Shown: positions 26,760 to 36,040, counted from the stretch's first letter. The stretch: DNA of 58,586 bases from JALEVB01 sp022768265 (GCA_034168985.1 JAXFJE010000011.1:1-58586); one strand, 5' to 3'. Program-made: numbers and translations. Notes: generated by a model not told the origin, from the letters alone.

Positions 26760-28106
26760 TTGAACGATAAAATTTATTTATTTGAAAAAGAAAAAATATC
26801 TAAAAGTGTCATGGCTTTGGCTGTTCCTACGATCCTAAGTTCGTTAGTAATGGTCATTTATAATTTAGCAGACACTTTTTTCGTTGGAATGTTAAATGAT
26901 CCAATCCAAAATTCAGGAGTTACATTAGCAGCACCGGTATTATTAGCGTTTAACGCCATCAACAATCTATTTGGAGTTGGATCTAGCAGTATGATGGCTA
27001 GAGCATTGGGAAGAAGAGATTATGAAACTGTTGCGAAAACAAGTTCAATTGGGTTTTATTGCTCCTTGATATGTAGTGCAATTTTTTCGATTTTATGTTT
27101 TGTTTTTATGGATCAGTTACTAGTATTGTTAGGAGCAGATGCTTCTACAAGCATGGCTACTTATCAATACTTAAGATGGACCGTAGTTTGGGGAGCAATT
27201 CCAGCTATTCTAAATGTTGTTTTGGCGTATCTAGTTAGATCTGAAGGTGCATCATTGCATGCTAGTATCGGGACGATGAGCGGATGTATCTTAAATATCA
27301 TTCTTGATCCGATATTTATATTGCCTGGCTTTTTGAATATGAAGACCGAGGGTGCGGCTTTGGCAACATTCATATCTAATTGTTTTGCATGCATGTATTT
27401 TTTTGTACTTTTGTATAAGAAAAGAGGAAATACTTTCGTATCCTTAAATATCAAGAAATTCTCTTTGGATAAAGAGATCATCAAGGGTATTTGCATAGTT
27501 GGGGTGCCTGCATCTATCCAAAATCTGTTAAATGTTACAGGGATGACGATTTTTAATAACATTACCTCTACCTATGGAGCAACGGCAGTTGCAAGCATGG
27601 GAATCGTTCAGAAAGTATATAATATTCCTTGGTATATTTCTTCAGGAATATCACAAGGGGTAATGCCTTTGATCAGTTATAATTATGCTAGTGGTAATCG
27701 TAAGAGGATGAGGGATGCTTTCGTGTTTGCAAGTAAGATAAGCTTATCGATCATCATTTGTTTTGTTTTGATGTATTATGTCTTTGCAGATCAAGTTATT
27801 CAATTGTTCATGAATAATCCTGAAATCATTCATCATGGTGCTATTTTATTAAGAGGATTCTGTTTGGCACTTCCATTTTTGTGTATTGATTTTATGGCTG
27901 TTGGTGTTTTTCAAGCAATTGGCTTAGGAAAGTATTCATTAATTTTTGCAGTGATGCGAAAAATTATCTTAGAAATTCCAGCAATCATCATTTTAAATTT
28001 ATTATTCCCATTATATGGTTTAGGATATTCACAATTTGTAGCAGAATTGATATTATCAATAGTAGCAGTAATAATGTTGCGAAAAATATTTGCAGGTCAA
28101 GTGTAA
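26760..28106 (+). CDS. MATE family efflux transporter
   Basis: A 448-residue transporter with twelve predicted helices in two MatE halves: first half landmarks VPTILSSLVMVIYNLADTFFVG (near 22-43) and the second half GVPASIQNLLNVTG near 245-258 with GISQGVMPLISYNY near 295. The family extrudes cationic drugs, dyes or metabolites with Na+ or H+. Start codon is TTG, seven bases after GGGGGA; no ATG gives a full family N-terminus. The alcohol dehydrogenase gene follows after 19 bases, so both are probably one transcript. Confidence 0.92.
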   Translation: MNDKIYLFEKEKISKSVMALAVPTILSSLVMVIYNLADTFFVGMLNDPIQNSGVTLAAPVLLAFNAINNLFGVGSSSMMARALGRRDYETVAKTSSIGFYCSLICSAIFSILCFVFMDQLLVLLGADASTSMATYQYLRWTVVWGAIPAILNVVLAYLVRSEGASLHASIGTMSGCILNIILDPIFILPGFLNMKTEGAALATFISNCFACMYFFVLLYKKRGNTFVSLNIKKFSLDKEIIKGICIVGVPASIQNLLNVTGMTIFNNITSTYGATAVASMGIVQKVYNIPWYISSGISQGVMPLISYNYASGNRKRMRDAFVFASKISLSIIICFVLMYYVFADQVIQLFMNNPEIIHHGAILLRGFCLALPFLCIDFMAVGVFQAIGLGKYSLIFAVMRKIILEIPAIIILNLLFPLYGLGYSQFVAELILSIVAVIMLRKIFAGQV

Positions 28107-28125
28107 TGCTAGAAAGGAAAAAAGT

Positions 28126-29301
28126 ATGAATAATTTTGAATTTTATGCGCCAACTAAGATATATTTTGGTAAAAACGAGGAAGAAAAGATTGCGGACATC
28201 ATTTTAAGTGCCGGATATAAAAAAATATTGATTCATTATGGTGGACAAAGCGCAATCAAAAGTGGTCTATTAAATAAAGTGTGCAATTTGTTGACAGCTA
28301 AAAATATTGAATATGTCCGTTTAGGTGGCGTAATTGCTAATCCTGTCCTGTCAAAAGTTAATGAAGGCATCGCTTTGTGCAAAAAAGAGAAAGTTGATTT
28401 CATCTTGGCAGTTGGTGGAGGCAGTGTTATTGATTCAGCAAAAGCTATTGCGGTTGGGGCAAAAGAAGAACAAGATGTTTGGGAACATTTTGCTAAGAAA
28501 ACACCGATCCATGATGCATTAGCGGTGGGGTGTATCTTGACGATCGCAGCTGCTGGAAGTGAAATGAGCAATTCTAGTGTTATCACTAATGAAGATGGTG
28601 GATATAAACGTTCGATAAAGTCAGATTTAATTAGATGTCAATTTTCAATATTAAATCCAGAACTAACTTATACATTGCCAGCATATCAAACAGCGAGCGG
28701 CTGTGTAGATATCATGTTACATACATTAGAGCGATATTTTAGTGATGTATCACAGTTAGAATTAAAAGATGAATTTGCGGAAGGCTTACTAAGAAATGTT
28801 GTGAAATACGCTTTATTATTAAAACATGATCCTTCAAATTATCAGGCAAGAGCAGAGATCATGTGGGCATCAACAATGTCACATAATGATACAACAGGAA
28901 CTGGTGGTGATGGGGATTGGGCATGTCACCAGCTTGAACATGAACTTAGTGGTAAATATGGCGTTGCGCATGGAGCGGGGTTAGCCGCTGTATGGGGAAG
29001 TTGGGCTCGCTATGTTTATAAAACTAATATTCAACGTTTTGTTCGTTATGCTAATAAAGTTTGGAATATCGAAAAGGAAAATGATGAAGCTACAGCATTG
29101 GCTGGGATAGTGGCTACAGAGGAATTCTTTAAACAAATTGATATGCCAATTACGATCACTGAATTATTAGGATATCAATTAACAAATGAAGAAATCGATG
29201 AGTTAGCTTTTAAATGTAGTTATGAAAAAACAAGAATGATAGGAAAATTTAAAAAGCTTGATATAGAAGATATTAGGTTAATATATTTGAATGCTAAATA
29301 A
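28126..29301 (+). CDS. Iron-containing alcohol dehydrogenase (butanol dehydrogenase-like)
   Basis: A 391-residue group III dehydrogenase: N-terminal dinucleotide domain with GGGSVIDSAKAIA (near 98-110) and a C-terminal helical domain with metal ligands in GCVDIMLHTLE (Asp and His) and in CHQLEHELSGKYGVAHGAGLA (two His, landmark near 268-288). It reduces aldehydes such as butyraldehyde with NAD(P)H. I chose ATG 28126, behind AGAAAGGAA; the frame is open upstream but lacks a site. Likely co-transcribed with the MATE gene. Confidence 0.9.
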   Translation: MNNFEFYAPTKIYFGKNEEEKIADIILSAGYKKILIHYGGQSAIKSGLLNKVCNLLTAKNIEYVRLGGVIANPVLSKVNEGIALCKKEKVDFILAVGGGSVIDSAKAIAVGAKEEQDVWEHFAKKTPIHDALAVGCILTIAAAGSEMSNSSVITNEDGGYKRSIKSDLIRCQFSILNPELTYTLPAYQTASGCVDIMLHTLERYFSDVSQLELKDEFAEGLLRNVVKYALLLKHDPSNYQARAEIMWASTMSHNDTTGTGGDGDWACHQLEHELSGKYGVAHGAGLAAVWGSWARYVYKTNIQRFVRYANKVWNIEKENDEATALAGIVATEEFFKQIDMPITITELLGYQLTNEEIDELAFKCSYEKTRMIGKFKKLDIEDIRLIYLNAK

Positions 29302-29336
29302 AAAATGACAGGATATGTAATTGTCCTGTCATTTTT
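29301..29336. terminator. Bidirectional terminator between the dehydrogenase and the RpiR gene
   Basis: AAAAATGACAGG and CCTGTCATTTTT arms around a 12-base loop serve two converging genes. Confidence 0.88.
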
Positions 29337-29356
29337 AGTACATAAATTGTTAATTG

Positions 29357-30130
29357 TCAAATGTTGTCATTTATTTTTGCTAGAGAAACTTGTGCAACTA
29401 GCAAGAAAGTAAATAATATCTGAGTAATGCTTGGTGTAAAAAGTATTGTCTGATCAATATCTTGAGTGTTTGGTAATAAAATCATTTTGTCTACTTTTTT
29501 TGAAAAAGGGTGTCTAGGAGTATTAGCGATTAATATGATATATGGTCGTCTTTGTTCGGGTAGTTCTTCAATCATTGAAAAAAAGTCTCTATGTGAAGAG
29601 TTAAGAGCAGAGAATAAAATGACTACATCTTTGTTGTTAATTATATGCAATGTTTCAACTTCGGTAGTTGAAGGTAGATGAAAGACATTTACACTTTGTA
29701 CCATGCATTGAAAAGCTAGCATTTTAGCTGCAATATCGCTAGCACCATATCCTGACGTATAGCATGAGCGAGCATTTAAAATTATGTGAGAAATTTCAGA
29801 CAAAAGCTCCGTAGAAATTGTAGAGTCGAGGCTATTACAAATAGAATTTAAAATATTAATGTAATAAGTATTATTGTAAATTTTAACATCGTTAGTGAAT
29901 GGAGAATTAAAAAATAAAGATAGACGAAAATCAGAAAATCCAGAATATCCTAGTTTTTGGCAAAACCTACTGATTGCACTTTGTGAAATTTTATATTTTG
30001 CTGCTATTTCAGTAGCGGTAGAAGAACGAAAGGCATAGGTATCATTTTTTAAAATTTCAAAAACTTCCATTTCCTTTGCTGTAAAGCTTTTTTTTCTACT
30101 TTCAATTTCCTTGATTATTGTGTTTATCAT
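29357..30130 (-). CDS. RpiR-family transcriptional regulator
   Basis: A 257-residue regulator: N-terminal HTH (about 1-75, with AAKYKISQSAISRFCQKLGYSGFSDFR as landmark around 40-65) and a C-terminal SIS domain (about 105-240) with SGYGASDIAAKM as the phosphosugar loop. RpiR proteins answer to sugar phosphates. The start is the ATG at 30130 behind AAGAGG; the frame runs 44 codons further but that part is the intergenic promoter region. It is divergent from PTS operon 2, which it most likely controls, with paired half-sites between them. Confidence 0.88.
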   Translation of the reverse strand: MINTIIKEIESRKKSFTAKEMEVFEILKNDTYAFRSSTATEIAAKYKISQSAISRFCQKLGYSGFSDFRLSLFFNSPFTNDVKIYNNTYYINILNSICNSLDSTISTELLSEISHIILNARSCYTSGYGASDIAAKMLAFQCMVQSVNVFHLPSTTEVETLHIINNKDVVILFSALNSSHRDFFSMIEELPEQRRPYIILIANTPRHPFSKKVDKMILLPNTQDIDQTILFTPSITQILFTFLLVAQVSLAKINDNI

Positions 30131-30193
30131 AATTATACCTCTTGTAAATATATTATAATATATGACTATTATTTTGAAAACAAAACGAATGAA

Positions 30194-30266
30194 TTGAATG
30201 AATGTATATGTAAAAAATGCATGAAATTGAAAAAACCATTCAAAAAACATTGAATGCTTCATTCAA
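30194..30266. promoter_or_regulatory. Cluster of TTGAATG/CATTCAA half-sites (RpiR operator candidate)
   Basis: TTGAATG at 30194-30200, CATTCAA at 30237-30243, TTGAATG at 30250-30256 and CATTCAA at 30260-30266. The last three form two overlapping dyads. They lie between the divergent RpiR gene and PTS operon 2. Confidence 0.55.
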
Positions 30267-30294
30267 ATGTGTTAAATTATAAGTACGTTAAGCG

Positions 30295-30308
30295 AGAAAG
30301 CGCTTACT
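30295..30308 (+). promoter_or_regulatory. cre-like site (CcpA) before PTS operon 2
   Basis: AGAAAGCGCTTACT fits the cre consensus TGWAARCGYTWNCW at 13 of 14 positions and lies 43 bases before the first PTS gene, downstream of the half-site cluster, where CcpA binding would block transcription. Confidence 0.5.
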
Positions 30309-30350
30309 AACAATCGATTGTTTATTTAATTAAAGGAGGAATATTCAAAT

Positions 30351-30839
30351 ATGAAACCCCTAGGATTTATAGGATTTAGAGTTGATGATAGGATGATTCA
30401 TGGGATAGTTGCAACCCAATGGGTACCTAGTATGCATGCGACAAGAGCAATGGTTATTGATGATGTAGCTTCAACAAACGAAATCATGAGATCTTCTATG
30501 AAAATGGCAACGCCAGCTGGAGTAGCTTTGTCGGTCATTGATCATCAAAAAGCTGTAACAAATATTACAAATAACAAATATGCTAATCAAAGAGTATTCT
30601 GTGTGTTTAGGACAATTGAATCAGCATATGAATTATTCAAGGCGGGGGTAGAGATTCCTCAATTGAATTTAGGGGATGTTACTCAAAATGTTGGAGAGAC
30701 TACAGTTTTAGGAAAAACTGTTCGTGTTAACAATGATGAAAAACGTATGTTAAAAGAAATGCGTGATGCTGGAGTAAAGATTACAGTTAAATTTTCAATT
30801 AATGATGATGAAGTAGATGTTTCTTCTCTACTTGATTAA
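30351..30839 (+). CDS. PTS mannose-family IIB component (operon 2)
   Basis: A 162-residue IIB-man protein; FRVDDRMIHGIVATQW gives phospho-His17, and LNLGDVTQNVG near 103-113 is the second landmark (GGI replaced by GDV). First gene of operon 2, AAAGGAGGA site. It hands phosphate to the sugar entering through IIC-IID; its IIA is encoded further down after the ceramidase-fold gene. Confidence 0.92.
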   Translation: MKPLGFIGFRVDDRMIHGIVATQWVPSMHATRAMVIDDVASTNEIMRSSMKMATPAGVALSVIDHQKAVTNITNNKYANQRVFCVFRTIESAYELFKAGVEIPQLNLGDVTQNVGETTVLGKTVRVNNDEKRMLKEMRDAGVKITVKFSINDDEVDVSSLLD

Positions 30840-30861
30840 AAAGCAAAGGAAAGGATTAAAT

Positions 30862-31659
30862 ATGTTTACGCCAATTCAAGTAATTTTATTAGCTTTGCTA
30901 GTCGCAGTTTGGACATGGCAAAAGTATAATCTTCAAGCTTTCTACTATGCATCAGTTGTAACAATGGGTGTTATTACTGGATTGATTATGGGCAATGTTA
31001 ATGTTGGTATGGTAGTTGGAGGCTCTATGTGTTTGATGAGCTTAGGCTTATTTGGCGCTGGAGGTTCATCAGTTCCTGATTATAATGTTGGATGTATTGC
31101 TGGTACGGCATTTGCTATTGCAATGGGATTAGATGGTCAAGAGGCTGTTACTGCTGCCATGACTATCGGTGTACCTGTAGCTGCTTTAGGTACGCAGTTA
31201 GATGTATTAGGAAAAACAAGTGGATCTTTCTTTATCAATAAAATGAGAGAATGCTCTGAAAAGATGGAGTGGAAAAAGATGGGGATGTGGATGTGGGCTT
31301 CTCAAATTCCATTTATTGGCTTATGGGTATTACCAATGGTGTTATTTACAACAGTTGGTTCTAGTTATGTAGAAATGGCAATTAATGCAATTCCTGTTTG
31401 GTTAAATAATGGTTTGAATGTAGCAGCTGGTATGCTTCCTGCACTAGGCTTTGCGATATTATTACGCCAACTTCCAATGAAAAAATATGGTTATTTTATT
31501 TTAGTAGGTTATGTTTTAGCAGCATATATGAATATGGGCGTGTTGGCAATTGCTTTATTAGGTGTAGTATTATGTGCTTATATTTTCCAAACTAAGGAAG
31601 CTACTAATAATGGTGTGCAAACTGTAGTTATGGCACAAGGAGATAATGAAGATGAGTAA
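30862..31659 (+). CDS. PTS mannose-family IIC component (operon 2)
   Basis: A 265-residue IIC-man permease starting MFTPIQVILLALLVAVW, with the conserved GGSMCLMSLGLFGAGGSSVPDY region (near 55-75) and several helices. Start ATG 30862 behind AAAGGATT; the longer open frame upstream overlaps IIB and lacks a site. Coupled to IID by an 8-base overlap. Confidence 0.91.
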   Translation: MFTPIQVILLALLVAVWTWQKYNLQAFYYASVVTMGVITGLIMGNVNVGMVVGGSMCLMSLGLFGAGGSSVPDYNVGCIAGTAFAIAMGLDGQEAVTAAMTIGVPVAALGTQLDVLGKTSGSFFINKMRECSEKMEWKKMGMWMWASQIPFIGLWVLPMVLFTTVGSSYVEMAINAIPVWLNNGLNVAAGMLPALGFAILLRQLPMKKYGYFILVGYVLAAYMNMGVLAIALLGVVLCAYIFQTKEATNNGVQTVVMAQGDNEDE

Positions 31660-32464
31660 TATTAATGTAAAAGAACCAGTTGTTTTAACTGATAAAGATT
31701 TAAAACAAGTACTAACACGTTATGTATTGTCTCGTCAAACGTGTTTCAATTACGAAACCATGCAATCAGGACCATGGGTTTGGTCAATGCTTCCTGCAAT
31801 GAAAAAAATGTATACTGATGAAGAAATTGCAAAGAAAAATGAAAGTTATTTTAAATTCTTTAATTGCCATCCATGGTTTGGACAATTAATCTTAATGGCA
31901 AATCTTGCTATTGAATCAACAAGAGATGATCATGCTACCGAAACAGCTCTTGATGTTCGTACTTCATTAATGGGACCTCTAGCTGGCTTAGGAGATGCTA
32001 TCGTTTGGGTATTATTACCTACCGTAGTTGGTGCTATTGCTGGTTACCAAGCACAACAAGGAAGCCTTGTTGGTATGTTTATTGGTATCTTTGCCAATAT
32101 CGCATTGTGGTTGCTATTTTGGTTTTTAGCTTTCCCAGTATATCGTAAAGGTGTATCTTTCATTACTTCAAAAGCTGCTTCATTAAGAAATTTAACTGAA
32201 GTTTGCTCAATTTTAGGTATTATTGTATTAGGAGCTATGGTTGCAACAACAGTAAATGTACAGTTTGCTCTATCTTGGACTGTTGGAGATTTAACCCAAA
32301 ATTTAAATGATTTATTAAATACGATCATACCTTGCTTTGGAAATGTTGTTACCGTTGCCATTCTTTATTGGGCATTAGGTAAAAAGGGTATCAAATCTAG
32401 TAATCTAATTTGGATCGTTATCGTTGTTGCAATAGTCTTGGGTGCTGTAGGAATCTTAGGCTAA
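31652..32464 (+). CDS. PTS mannose-family IID component (operon 2)
   Basis: A 270-residue IID-man protein: SRQTCFNYETMQSGPWVWSMLPAMKKMY near the start (landmark 27-52), LMGPLAGLGDAIVWVLLP near 105-122 and C-terminal helices. I prefer ATG 31652 to ATG 31646 because the AAGGAG site (31637-31642) is then nine rather than three bases away. A terminator-like hairpin follows before the hydrolase gene. Confidence 0.91.
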   Translation: MSNINVKEPVVLTDKDLKQVLTRYVLSRQTCFNYETMQSGPWVWSMLPAMKKMYTDEEIAKKNESYFKFFNCHPWFGQLILMANLAIESTRDDHATETALDVRTSLMGPLAGLGDAIVWVLLPTVVGAIAGYQAQQGSLVGMFIGIFANIALWLLFWFLAFPVYRKGVSFITSKAASLRNLTEVCSILGIIVLGAMVATTVNVQFALSWTVGDLTQNLNDLLNTIIPCFGNVVTVAILYWALGKKGIKSSNLIWIVIVVAIVLGAVGILG

Positions 32465-32472
32465 CAAATAAT

Positions 32473-32498
32473 AAAAAGGCACCTTATGATGCCTTTTT
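32473..32498 (+). terminator. Intercistronic hairpin/terminator inside PTS operon 2
   Basis: AAAAAGGCA/TGCCTTTTT arms with an 8-base loop between IID and the ceramidase-fold gene. It may reduce rather than stop transcription, because the IIA gene required by this PTS lies beyond it. Confidence 0.75.
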
Positions 32499-32529
32499 AT
32501 TTTCTCTATAAACTAAGAAAGGAGTAAAC

Positions 32530-33777
32530 ATGAAGGCTATAACAATAAAAAAAGAAATAACCCCTACCGGGAAATATTTTCCTTGTTATTTAAGCGGGCA
32601 TGCAATTAGAACAGAGCAAGCAACCGGAATAATGCATCAATTATGGACAACGGCATTGTTATTATCTGTCGAAGATACGAAGGTATTATGGATAACCGTA
32701 GAATTAATAGGATTAAATAGGGAATATACTGATACGATTAGAAAAGAAATTAGTGAAAAATATGATATATCCATAGAAGCAATATATATTAACTACATTC
32801 ATACGCATTCTGCACCAGAATATCAAGATGTTAGTTTCTTTGGAGGCCCAGGTACAGTAAAAGGCTATATGGATCATGTGAAGAAACAGATCATGGAAGC
32901 AGTTGATAATTGTTTTGCAAACGTAATGGTTGATGTAAAAGCTTTATATCAAACCGTTAATATCGAAGGGTGCTATTGTAACAGAAATGGCAAAGATAAA
33001 CCATGTGATAAAGATGTTACATTGATCAAATTTGTAACAGCTGAAAATGAGGTTGTTGCAGGAATATGTAATTTTACCAATCATCCTACGGTACTAGGAC
33101 CACAAAATTTAAAAGTCAGTAACGATTTAGCCGGGTATGTAGCTAGAACATGTGAAGAAGAATGGGGCGTCTATCCTATAGTTGTCATCGGTGCAGCTGG
33201 AGATATGAGCAACAGATTATATCGTCAAGGTAATGATAAAAATGAATTGAATCGGGTGGGCAAAGAAATGATGGATCAGGTTTTTGCACAGGATAATTTT
33301 GTCGAACTATCTTTGCATAAACCTAAAATAATCAATTATAACTATAAAGAAACATATTATCTGGATAAGAGTGTAAAGCAACAACAATATGATGATATTT
33401 TAGCTAAAGTAAACAATGCTAAGAATTTTGATGAAAAGAAGGTCTTTTCATCGGCCTTAGGAATAGCTAAAAAAGGATTGGATTGTTTGCCCTTTACTCT
33501 AGATATGGAATGCTATTACGTTGATATGGGCGATTTGTGCTTTTTTGTCATTCCAGCTGAATTATTTTCGTGTTTTGGTATTCAGATAAAAGAAGCAATG
33601 GCATGCAAGTGTCCAATATTATGGGGATATTGTAACTATTCGGTGGGATATCTAGGAAATATTGATGATTATGGGGCTTCATTCGAAACAGCCGCCTCTG
33701 ATATCCCAGTTGGAACAACAGAAAAGATCGTTGAACAAGTGGTACAATTAATTAAAAGTAAACAAGAGGAGAAGTAA
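32530..33777 (+). CDS. Ceramidase-fold hydrolase of PTS operon 2 (putative cytosolic amidase)
   Basis: A 415-residue protein without signal peptide. It carries the landmarks of the neutral/alkaline ceramidase catalytic domain in the right order: HTH at 91-93, NHPT with His185, SNDLAGY at 197-203, GDMS with Ser227, IPAE with Glu344 and a Tyr-rich stretch at 367-374. In bacterial neutral ceramidase the matching residues bind zinc (two His, Glu, Tyr) and supply the Ser nucleophile. The C-terminal domain of ceramidases is missing. Its place between IID and IIA suggests that it acts on the product of this PTS, possibly removing an N-acyl group from an amino-sugar phosphate. The fold assignment is fairly firm, the substrate is inferred. 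AAAGGAG site; IIA starts at the very next base. Confidence 0.75.
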   Translation: MKAITIKKEITPTGKYFPCYLSGHAIRTEQATGIMHQLWTTALLLSVEDTKVLWITVELIGLNREYTDTIRKEISEKYDISIEAIYINYIHTHSAPEYQDVSFFGGPGTVKGYMDHVKKQIMEAVDNCFANVMVDVKALYQTVNIEGCYCNRNGKDKPCDKDVTLIKFVTAENEVVAGICNFTNHPTVLGPQNLKVSNDLAGYVARTCEEEWGVYPIVVIGAAGDMSNRLYRQGNDKNELNRVGKEMMDQVFAQDNFVELSLHKPKIINYNYKETYYLDKSVKQQQYDDILAKVNNAKNFDEKKVFSSALGIAKKGLDCLPFTLDMECYYVDMGDLCFFVIPAELFSCFGIQIKEAMACKCPILWGYCNYSVGYLGNIDDYGASFETAASDIPVGTTEKIVEQVVQLIKSKQEEK

Positions 33778-34182
33778 ATGAAAATTTTATTGGTAAGCCA
33801 TGGTGATATGGCACAAGGTTTATGTGCAACAGCACAAAAGTTTTTTGGTGCAAGTGATATTTACTATGCAAATGTAGAACTAGAAACAGGAACCAAAGGA
33901 CTTATTGAAAAAGTAAACAATTATCTAAATGAATGGAATGGAGAACAGGTAGTAGTTTGCTCAGATCTTAAAGGAGGAAGTGCTAACCAAACAGTTGTAC
34001 AAATGCTTAACAATGATAACTTTTTCTTGGTATCAGGCATGAATCTAGCATTAATATTACAGTTGATCATGTGCCAAGAAGTAACAAAAGAATCTTTAGT
34101 TTCAATGATCGAAGATGCAAAGAATGATTTGGTTTTCGTTAATGAAGTTTTAAAGAATGTAAGTTCAGATGACGATGAATGA
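33778..34182 (+). CDS. PTS mannose-family IIA component (operon 2)
   Basis: A 134-residue IIA-man protein; MKILLVSHGDMAQGL gives phospho-His8, and VCSDLKGGSANQT follows near 59-71. It begins directly after the hydrolase stop with GAGGAG overlapping the end of that gene, and its own end overlaps the HAD gene, so the three are translated together. Confidence 0.92.
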   Translation: MKILLVSHGDMAQGLCATAQKFFGASDIYYANVELETGTKGLIEKVNNYLNEWNGEQVVVCSDLKGGSANQTVVQMLNNDNFFLVSGMNLALILQLIMCQEVTKESLVSMIEDAKNDLVFVNEVLKNVSSDDDE

Positions 34183-35014
34183 TTTTTCAAAAATAAGATT
34201 AATTGCCTTAGATATGGACGGTACCGCAATGAATTCGCAAAGCGTGATAACCGCCTATGCAAAAAGTGTCATCAAGCAGATCAGTGAAAAATATTTGTTA
34301 GTTCCAGCAACTGGGCGAGGAGCTTATAATTTGGTAGAAGATCATATTGAAGCAGAAAATATTAGATATATAATTGCTGCCAATGGAGCGTTAGTGGTGG
34401 ATAGGCATGAAAATAAAAATATCTTCAATTTTGTTATTCCTTATGATATCGCATCATCGATCATTGCTGAATCATGTTATCCAGAAGGAATGGTTTATAT
34501 TCATTGCAATGATGAGATATGTTCGCATATCTTCCATTGTCAGCAACGCAATGTTTTTGATCAAAAATATGCCAATCGTATTCGGTGCAATGAAAATAAT
34601 AAATATGATGAAGAACTTGCTAGTCATATTTTGGCAAACAAGATGGATGTTTTAAAAATAGGAATAAAATGTAGCAATCAGGAGGAAACTGAACGTTGCA
34701 AAACAAATATCATTACTAAATATCCAGAAGTCAATGTGTTTGATACCGATATGAATGCCTTAGAGATAACTAACAAAAATGCAAGCAAAGGTACATCATT
34801 AGAAAGATTATGTCAGTATTTGGGAATAAAGCAAGATGAAGTGTGTGCAATCGGTGATAATGGAAATGATGCTTCAATGTTAAAATGGGCTGGAATCGGC
34901 GTTGCAATGGAAAATGCTGTTGAACAGACCAAAAATATCGCAGATATGATAATTGGAACAAATGATGAAGATGGCGCGGCAAAATTTTTAGAAGCATATT
35001 TGATGGTGAGGTAA
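34169..35014 (+). CDS. Cof-type HAD family phosphatase (operon 2)
   Basis: A 281-residue HAD hydrolase: motif I LDMDGTAMNS near 13-22, motif II ATGRG near 46-50, Lys near 208, motif IV IGDNGNDASML near 231-241. It overlaps the IIA stop by 14 bases; ATG 34169 or ATG 34175 may be the start. In a PTS operon it probably dephosphorylates a sugar-phosphate intermediate or relieves sugar-phosphate stress. Confidence 0.87.
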   Translation: MTMNDFSKIRLIALDMDGTAMNSQSVITAYAKSVIKQISEKYLLVPATGRGAYNLVEDHIEAENIRYIIAANGALVVDRHENKNIFNFVIPYDIASSIIAESCYPEGMVYIHCNDEICSHIFHCQQRNVFDQKYANRIRCNENNKYDEELASHILANKMDVLKIGIKCSNQEETERCKTNIITKYPEVNVFDTDMNALEITNKNASKGTSLERLCQYLGIKQDEVCAIGDNGNDASMLKWAGIGVAMENAVEQTKNIADMIIGTNDEDGAAKFLEAYLMVR

Positions 35015-35018
35015 GGAA

Positions 35019-35879
35019 ATGTTAATTAGCGATATTATAGAAAAGGTAAAAAATTATCATAATGGAACTTATAATGGAGAGAAGATCAAAGAAGAAACTA
35101 CCAGAGATAAGATCTTATATGGTAATCCTGAACAGGAATGTACAGGAATCATTACGACGTGCTGGGCAACGGTTGATGTGATCAAGAAAGCAATTGAAAC
35201 TAATGCAAATTTGATAATTTGCCATGAAGCACTATTTTGGAATCATGGTGATCATCAAGAATGGCTACAGGAGCAGGCAAATGAATCCTATAAGAGAAAA
35301 ACAGCTTTGTTAGATCAAGGGAATATCGTAGTCTGGCGCGATCATGACTATATTCATTCTGGTATCCCAATGGAAGATGGAAGTTACAAAGATGGTATAT
35401 TTTACGGCTTTGCTAAAGTATTAGGTTGGGAAAATTATGTGTATGATAATGATAATTTTAAATATATGCATTTTGAAATTCCCGAAATGACCACAGAACA
35501 ATTGGCATCCTTTTTGATTGATAAGCTTAATTTGAATGGAGTAAAAGTTATTGGTCGCCATGATTCAAAGGTAACAAAAGTAAGAATCCCAATGCATGTG
35601 TTTGGTGACGCCAATGATACTATTACTGAAGCTGAAAAGGATGATATCAATTGTTTTTTGACCATGGAACTAATTGATTTTACCTTGATGGAATATGTTA
35701 AGGATACAAGCATGTTAGGTATTGACCGCTCAATCATTGGTATGGGACATTTTAATCTTGAAGAACCAGGTATGCAATACATGGTTGAATGGTTGCCTGA
35801 TGCAATTGATCAGGATATCCCGGTACAATTCGTCCAATCAGGAGATAATTATACTTATATTACAAAATCAAAAGGCTAG
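35019..35879 (+). CDS. NIF3-like dinuclear metal protein (DUF34)
   Basis: A 286-residue protein of the NIF3 type: ITTCWATVDVIKKAI near 45-59, metal-binding ICHEALFWNHGD (landmark near 66-77) and a C-terminal GMGHFNLEEPGMQYM that provides the second group of ligands. The central part is shorter than in the usual GTP-cyclohydrolase-like members. NIF3 proteins bind two metal ions and lack a settled function. Being the last gene of a PTS/ceramidase-fold/HAD operon points to a hydrolytic or isomerase step on the imported sugar. Confidence 0.78.
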   Translation: MLISDIIEKVKNYHNGTYNGEKIKEETTRDKILYGNPEQECTGIITTCWATVDVIKKAIETNANLIICHEALFWNHGDHQEWLQEQANESYKRKTALLDQGNIVVWRDHDYIHSGIPMEDGSYKDGIFYGFAKVLGWENYVYDNDNFKYMHFEIPEMTTEQLASFLIDKLNLNGVKVIGRHDSKVTKVRIPMHVFGDANDTITEAEKDDINCFLTMELIDFTLMEYVKDTSMLGIDRSIIGMGHFNLEEPGMQYMVEWLPDAIDQDIPVQFVQSGDNYTYITKSKG

Positions 35880-35897
35880 CTGGTCTTTTGATATATT

Positions 35898-35934
35898 ACC
35901 TCTTTATTGTGTTAACCAGTAAAGAGGTTTTTTT
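35898..35934 (+). terminator. Terminator of PTS operon 2
   Basis: ACCTCTTTA/TAAAGAGGT arms with a 13-base loop and a run of seven T. Confidence 0.85.
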
Positions 35935-35935
35935 A

Positions 35936-36040
35936 TATGATAGGAAAGTTCTTAAAATCAAACAAAAACATATAAGTTAAAAAATAGAGATTTATCACAA
36001 GCTTATTTTGATGAAGGCATTATGAAAACATGTCACTAGG
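35936..36040 (+). pseudogene. Possible remnant of an HTH (Xre-type) regulator
   Basis: ATG at 35938 opens MIGKFLKSN, and after one frame change the text continues as KLKNRDLSQAYFDEGI before a stop, which resembles the first 35 residues of Xre/Rgg-type helix-turn-helix proteins. Nothing recognisable follows up to 36151. Both the frameshift and the truncation would make it dead. The rest of the 35935-36151 gap is AT-rich and holds nothing I can name. Confidence 0.25.

Noticed and set aside
30131..30262. 44-residue N-terminal extension of the RpiR protein
   Set aside because: It would cover the divergent promoter and operator half-sites; ATG 30130 has a proper AAGAGG site and gives the normal family length.
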